Source: Euzebyaceae bacterium (GTDB lineage Bacteria > Actinomycetota > Nitriliruptoria > Euzebyales > Egibacteraceae). Taken from it: DNA of 6,867 bases. Each line of letters begins with the position of its first letter. Positions within the stretch are counted from its first letter, which is position 1. The stretch lies in NCBI GenBank assembly GCA_013696915.1, contig JACCXR010000282.1, positions 1-6,867 of the forward strand. Reading direction: 5' to 3'. Below, one piece after another: positions 4,002 to 6,867 of the stretch. A model generated the notes under the pieces. That model ran no database searches. It saw only the letters and a program-made list of their open reading frames with translations, and was not told the origin of the DNA. Both the position numbers and the translations under genes were made by a program.

Positions 4002-5120
4002 TCAGGGATCAGTACACCACTTGGTCATCGTGATGGTCGTGCCCTTGCCGAGCTCGGAGACGATGTGCAACTCGTCCATCAGGCGGCTCGCACCGGGCAG
4101 GCCGAGTCCCATCCCGCCATACGTGCTGTAGCCATCCTCGAGCGCGCGCTGCACATCGGGGATGCCGGGCCCCCGGTCACGGGCGACGATCACGACCCCC
4201 CGCCGGGCCGAGCCCTCGATGGTCCGGATGCGCATCTGCCCACGGTCGGCGAAGCGGACGGCGTTCCGCGCGATCTCCGATATCGCGGTCGCGATGAGGG
4301 TCAAGTCGGTGGGTGAGAAACCGATCTGCGCGGCTATCTCCCGGCCACGTTGACGCGCCACCACGACGTCCTTGTCCGACTGGATGGGAAGCAGCGCTTC
4401 CTCATCGTCGTTGTCGGCCTGCAGGCGATCCAGCAGCGGACCACTGAGCTGAGAGCAGAACTGGCACTCGAGCAGGTGGCCGGCGGCGTCCAACTCCCGC
4501 TGCCGCCTGCGGTCTCCCCCTGAAAGCGCCAGCAGTACAGGCCGACACCGGTGACTGGGCAGCCGGCTCTGTTCGAGGGCGAGCAGGTACTCCACGCGCA
4601 GCTTGGCCCGCGTGCGATGGAGCTGGGCCGCCACGGCGCCGGTCGTCGACCCGGACTCAGCTGCCATCTCCGCCGTAGCACGCCCCTCGAGCTCGTGCGC
4701 GAGCAGCGTCTGCCGTTCCCCTTGCGACAACCGAGCCAAGGCGGAGGTCACCGCCTGGTTCTCCTCGAGTCGCAGGACATCATCCTCAGGCCGGTGGGGT
4801 TCGGCCGGGTCGAGGAACCGGTGTGCGTGCCGCCGGGCACGCTCCTCGGTACGCCACTGCTGGTTCACCAGGTTGCGTGCCACCACCACGGCGTAGGGAG
4901 CCAGCGCACCGTCGTCCAGCCGCGAAGCTGTGGTCATGACGCGCGCCAGCGTCTCCTGCACGAGGTCGTCGACGACACCGGGATCACGCATCCGCGCCGC
5001 GATCACGCCGCGGATGAGCGGGGTCAGCTCCACCAGGGTCCCGTGAACCTGCAAGGCCCCGTGAACCTGCCCGTTGGCCGGCTCACTGCCTCCCACGCGC
5101 ATCCCTCCCGATGACCCCAT
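4002..5120 (-). CDS. ECF sigma factor - zinc finger - RsbT kinase fusion
   Basis: The product has 372 residues and is uninterrupted. Residues about 30-95 are sigma region 2 (DPGVVDDLVQETLARV; YAVVVARNLVNQQWR). Residues about 121-180 are sigma region 4 (ALARLSQGERQTLLAHELEG, then AAQLHRTRAKLR). Residues about 190-225 contain C192-x22-H215-x3-C219-x2-C222, the ligand pattern of zf-HC2/ZAS anti-sigma zinc fingers. Residues about 247-368 are an RsbT-type GHKL kinase with N-box SEIARN (E282, N286), G1 box DRGPGIPD (D315) and ATP-lid GYSTYGGMGLGLPG. The closest relative of that part is RsbT, not RsbW. It would bind RNA polymerase through the sigma half and RsbS through the kinase half. It heads the operon of RsbR, RsbS and RsbU_N proteins. 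The start at 5120 has a weak SD; Met7 (5102) or a later GTG are alternatives. The extreme N-terminus (about 1-28) looks unstructured. Confidence 0.88.
   Translation of the reverse strand: MGSSGGMRVGGSEPANGQVHGALQVHGTLVELTPLIRGVIAARMRDPGVVDDLVQETLARVMTTASRLDDGALAPYAVVVARNLVNQQWRTEERARRHAHRFLDPAEPHRPEDDVLRLEENQAVTSALARLSQGERQTLLAHELEGRATAEMAAESGSTTGAVAAQLHRTRAKLRVEYLLALEQSRLPSHRCRPVLLALSGGDRRRQRELDAAGHLLECQFCSQLSGPLLDRLQADNDDEEALLPIQSDKDVVVARQRGREIAAQIGFSPTDLTLIATAISEIARNAVRFADRGQMRIRTIEGSARRGVVIVARDRGPGIPDVQRALEDGYSTYGGMGLGLPGASRLMDELHIVSELGKGTTITMTKWCTDP
5040..5070. repeat. 18-bp-period direct repeat in the sigma-fusion N-terminus
   Basis: CCCGTGAACCTGC occurs at 5040-5052 and again at 5058-5070. 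In the encoded protein it duplicates a hexapeptide (QVHGAL then QVHGTL, residues about 18-29) just before sigma region 2. It may be a recent slippage duplication in a flexible N-terminal tail, or it may lie upstream of the true start. Confidence 0.8.
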
Positions 5121-5141
5121 GGCCGCCCGCAGCGGGGCCGC

Positions 5142-5185
5142 ATCATACGCCGCCAGCCGTTGACCAGTTCGGCCTCCGGGTTCCC
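5142..5185 (-). promoter_or_regulatory. Possible promoter(s) of the stressosome operon
   Basis: On the minus strand TATGAT (5147-5142) resembles a -10 box 21 bases before the annotated start, with a poor -35 (GAACTG, 5170-5165). Alternatively GGGAAC (5185-5180) followed after 15 bases by GTCAAC (5164-5159) resembles an ECF-type GGAAC...GTC promoter, which would fit autoregulation by the fused sigma factor. Neither match is strong. Confidence 0.3.
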
Positions 5186-5287
5186 GCCGATGCCCGGCAG
5201 TCGGGCCGCGATGTGGTCGAATGGCGGCTGGCGCGGCGACCCGCGGCCACGGCCGCAGAACCCATCGTGGCGGGCAGGAGCATGCCG

Positions 5288-5852
5288 ATGACTGACAGCA
5301 CCACCGGACAGCAGGTGCCGGGGCGGGCGTCGCAGACGCTGATCACCGCACTGACCGACATCGCCGACCGAGGCGGCACCACCGAGCACGCCACGGATGC
5401 CATCACCCGTGCCCTGCAGGCCGCCCTGGCCGAGCCGTCGCTGATGGAGCTGTACGAGGGGCGCCAGAAGTCCTACCAGGTGTGGAGCGACCCGCAGCGC
5501 CACTTCCTGCTGCACGCCTCGGTGCACGGTCCCGGCCACGTCACCGGGGCGCACGATCACGGCGAGTGCTGGGCGGTGTACGGCGTCTACCGGGGACCGT
5601 CGCGCTACATCCGCTACGCACGCGGCGAGGACGTCGCGCCCGGGCGGGCCAGCCTGCAGGTCATCCGCGACGAGGTCCTTAGACGACGGTGCCGTCGACG
5701 TGGTGCAGCCGGGCGAGGTCCACCGCATCTTCAACCCCGCCGAGCACATGACCTACAACATCGTCGTGCGTCCGCGGCCGCTCTGCGAGGTGTGGCGCCG
5801 CCGGTTCGACCACGAGTCGGGCGAGTACCGCATCGACCCGCGCTCCAGCTGA
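5288..5852 (+). pseudogene. Cysteine dioxygenase/cupin-like metal enzyme with a +1 frameshift
   Basis: The two frames together encode about 187 residues. Part one (5288-5680) includes HDHGECWAVYGVYRG, the H-x-H iron-binding motif typical of cysteine-dioxygenase-like double-stranded beta-helix enzymes (COG5553-like). Part two (5682-5852, next frame) includes VQPGEVHRIFNPAEHMTYNI, with a later conserved His (GEVH), and ends RFDHESGEYRIDPRSS. The frames join at CTT-AGA-C (5678-5684), where one extra base interrupts the gene. The ATG at 5288 is preferred over 5282 because AGGAG (5276-5280) lies seven bases upstream of it but only one base from 5282. The substrate cannot be told from sequence; thiol dioxygenase is the family activity. 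It is either a single-lesion pseudogene, a sequencing error, or a recoded gene. Confidence 0.72.
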
Positions 5853-5932
5853 CCACCACGCGCCGGCCGCGGCTTGCGCGGGAGCCCGTCCCGACACCGC
5901 ACCGGCGCGGCCGCCCGGATGCAGCCGACAAT

Positions 5933-5967
5933 GTCGCCTCGCACGGCGCCGCCACGGCTGAGGCGAC
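5933..5967. terminator. Hairpin between convergent genes
   Basis: GTCGCCTC (5933-5940) and GAGGCGAC (5960-5967) form a perfect 8-bp stem with a 19-base loop. It lies between the cupin-like gene stop (5852) and the end of the pgi remnant on the other strand (5977), a place where a shared terminator is expected. Confidence 0.5.
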
Positions 5968-5976
5968 GATGTCACC

Positions 5977-6723
5977 TCAGCGGGCCGCCCGGTAGCGGCG
6001 GATGAGGGCGTTTGTGGAGCTGTCATGCCCCAGCGCCGGCTCCCCACCCGCGGTCAGCTCCGGGGCGATGCGCTGCGCCAGCGCCTTTCCCAGCTCCACC
6101 CCCCACTGGTCGAAGGAGTTGACGCCCACAGCACGCCCTGCACGAACACCTTGTGCTCGTACAGGGCGAGCAGCGGGCCGAGCACCGCCGGGGTCAGGGT
6201 TGACGCGAGGATGGTGGTGGAGGGCTTGTTGCCGGGGAAGGTGCGGTGCGCGACCACTCTGCCGGCACGCCCTCGCGGCGACCTCGTCGGCGGTCTTGCC
6301 GAACGCCAGCGCCTCGGTCTGGGCGAAGCAGTTGGCCATCAGCAGGTCGTGGTGGCCCACCGGCCCGTGCAGCGGGCGCAGGAAGCCGATGAAGTCGCAT
6401 GGCACCAGCTCGGTGCCCTGGTGCAGCAGCTGGAAGAACGCGTGGTGGCCGTTGGTGCCGTGCTCGCCCCACACCACGGGCCCGGTGTCCCAGGCCACCG
6501 GCTCGCCCGCCAGGTCCACGCGCTTGCCGTTGGACTCCATGTCCAGCTGCTGCAGGTAGGCGGGGAAGCGCGCGAGCGCCTCGGCGTAGGGCAGCACCGC
6601 GGTGGTGGCGGCACCCAGCACGTCGCGGTACCACACGCCCAGCAGCGCCAGCAGCACCGGCGCGTTGCGGGCCGGCGGCGCCGAGGCGAGGTGCTCGTCG
6701 ACGACCCGGTAGCCGCCCAGCAG
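5977..6723 (-). pseudogene. pgi: Glucose-6-phosphate isomerase, C-terminal half, frameshifted
   Basis: Pgi interconverts glucose-6-phosphate and fructose-6-phosphate. Read across frames the remnant gives LLGGYRVVDEHLASAPPARN, LLALLGVWYRDVLGA, FPAYLQQLDMESNGKRVD, WGEHGTNGHHAFFQLLHQGT, CFAQTEALAFGKTADEV, HRTFPGNKPSTTIL, GVNSFDQWGVELGK (the second Pgi signature) and a normal end DSSTNALIRRYRAAR. About the first 280 residues, with the first signature (GGRxS), are missing, cut at about 6723. Three single-base deletions break the frame, near 6275-6278, 6256-6258 and 6125-6127 (the last in a G-run on the minus strand). Residue conservation is high, so inactivation looks recent, or the indels are sequence errors. 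The host presumably has another pgi. Confidence 0.88.
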
Positions 6724-6867
6724 CGCTCGAACAGCTGCGGGACGAGGTCGGTGGGCACGCCCGAGCCGTGGTCGTGACGGCGATCTCCACGGCCTCGCCG
6801 GCGGGCGCAGCCGTGACGGTGACGGGCGGGTCGCCGTACTTGCGCGCGTTGGACAGGAAGTTGGTCA
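6724..6867 (-). pseudogene. Histidine-kinase ATPase fragment fused to the pgi remnant
   Basis: This runs in from the right edge on the minus strand. It reads TNFLSNARKYGDPPVTVTA, then AVEIAV, then after a one-base loss near 6773-6775 DHGSGVPTDLVPQLFER. These are the N-box (NFLSNARKYG) and G1 box (DxGxGVP) of a sensor histidine kinase HATPase_c domain, followed by the LFER block. At ER the sequence switches, in a different frame, to the middle of Pgi. The later ATP-lid (GxGLGL) is missing. The kinase start lies outside the window. GCGCT at the junction fits both parents, so a microhomology deletion is plausible. Confidence 0.8.

Noticed and set aside
4002..4380. Reading the C-terminal ATPase of the fusion as an RsbW/SpoIIAB anti-sigma
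   Set aside because: The ATP-lid GYSTYGGMGLGLPG, the SEIARN N-box and the final TKW match RsbT much better than RsbW-type anti-sigma kinases.
5111..5287. Longer N-terminus for the cupin-like gene
   Set aside because: It would overlap the start of the divergent sigma gene and has no SD; AGGAG precedes the ATG at 5288 at a proper distance.
5024..5749. 241-codon minus-strand frame upstream of the sigma fusion
   Set aside because: It is antisense to the cupin-like gene and lacks any recognisable domain.
1..6867. CRISPR array, insertion sequence or integrase
   Set aside because: There are no regularly spaced repeats, transposase motifs or terminal inverted repeats; the breaks look like deletions and point indels rather than insertions.

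Overview
The window is very G+C-rich, and its long open frames have G/C-biased third positions. Together with the gene families present (a chaplin-like secreted protein and RsbR/S/T/RsbU_N stressosome proteins) this points to an actinobacterium. A Geodermatophilales- or Pseudonocardiales-like host is a guess; the sequence does not settle the genus.

Layout. Positions 1-450 hold no recognisable full gene. They carry an 11-bp tandem repeat and two copies of a double-hairpin element, each ending in a Shine-Dalgarno plus start codon. Positions 448-1529 are the wreck of an aromatic-catabolism operon: the C-terminal tail of a 4,5-dihydroxyphthalate decarboxylase-like gene, then an FAD-dependent aromatic monooxygenase broken by five one-base frameshifts and a large internal deletion. 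A strong hairpin terminator (1579-1606) separates this from a small secreted chaplin-like protein on the minus strand (1911-1627).

The centre (5120-2277, minus strand) is an intact four-gene operon and the most interesting part of the window. In order of transcription it encodes: (1) one polypeptide carrying an ECF-type sigma factor (sigma-2 and sigma-4), a zf-HC2/ZAS-like zinc-finger motif and an RsbT-type switch kinase; (2) an RsbR-type STAS co-antagonist whose two usual phospho-threonine positions appear to be Ala and Val; (3) an RsbS-type STAS protein with the target serine kept; (4) a free-standing RsbU N-terminal (RsbT-binding) domain without its phosphatase. No RsbV, RsbW, RsbX or PP2C/SpoIIE domain is present. 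My inference is a short-circuited stressosome in which RsbR/RsbS hold the sigma factor itself through its RsbT domain. Phosphorylation of RsbS would release the sigma factor, with no partner-switching cascade in between.

Divergent from this operon is a cysteine-dioxygenase/cupin-like gene (5288-5852) interrupted by one +1 shift at a CTT-AGA-C sequence. The right end (6867-5977, minus) is a chimera of two broken genes: a histidine-kinase ATPase fragment joined at about 6723 to the C-terminal half of glucose-6-phosphate isomerase, with four further one-base deletions. The intact regulatory block thus sits between decayed genes on both sides.
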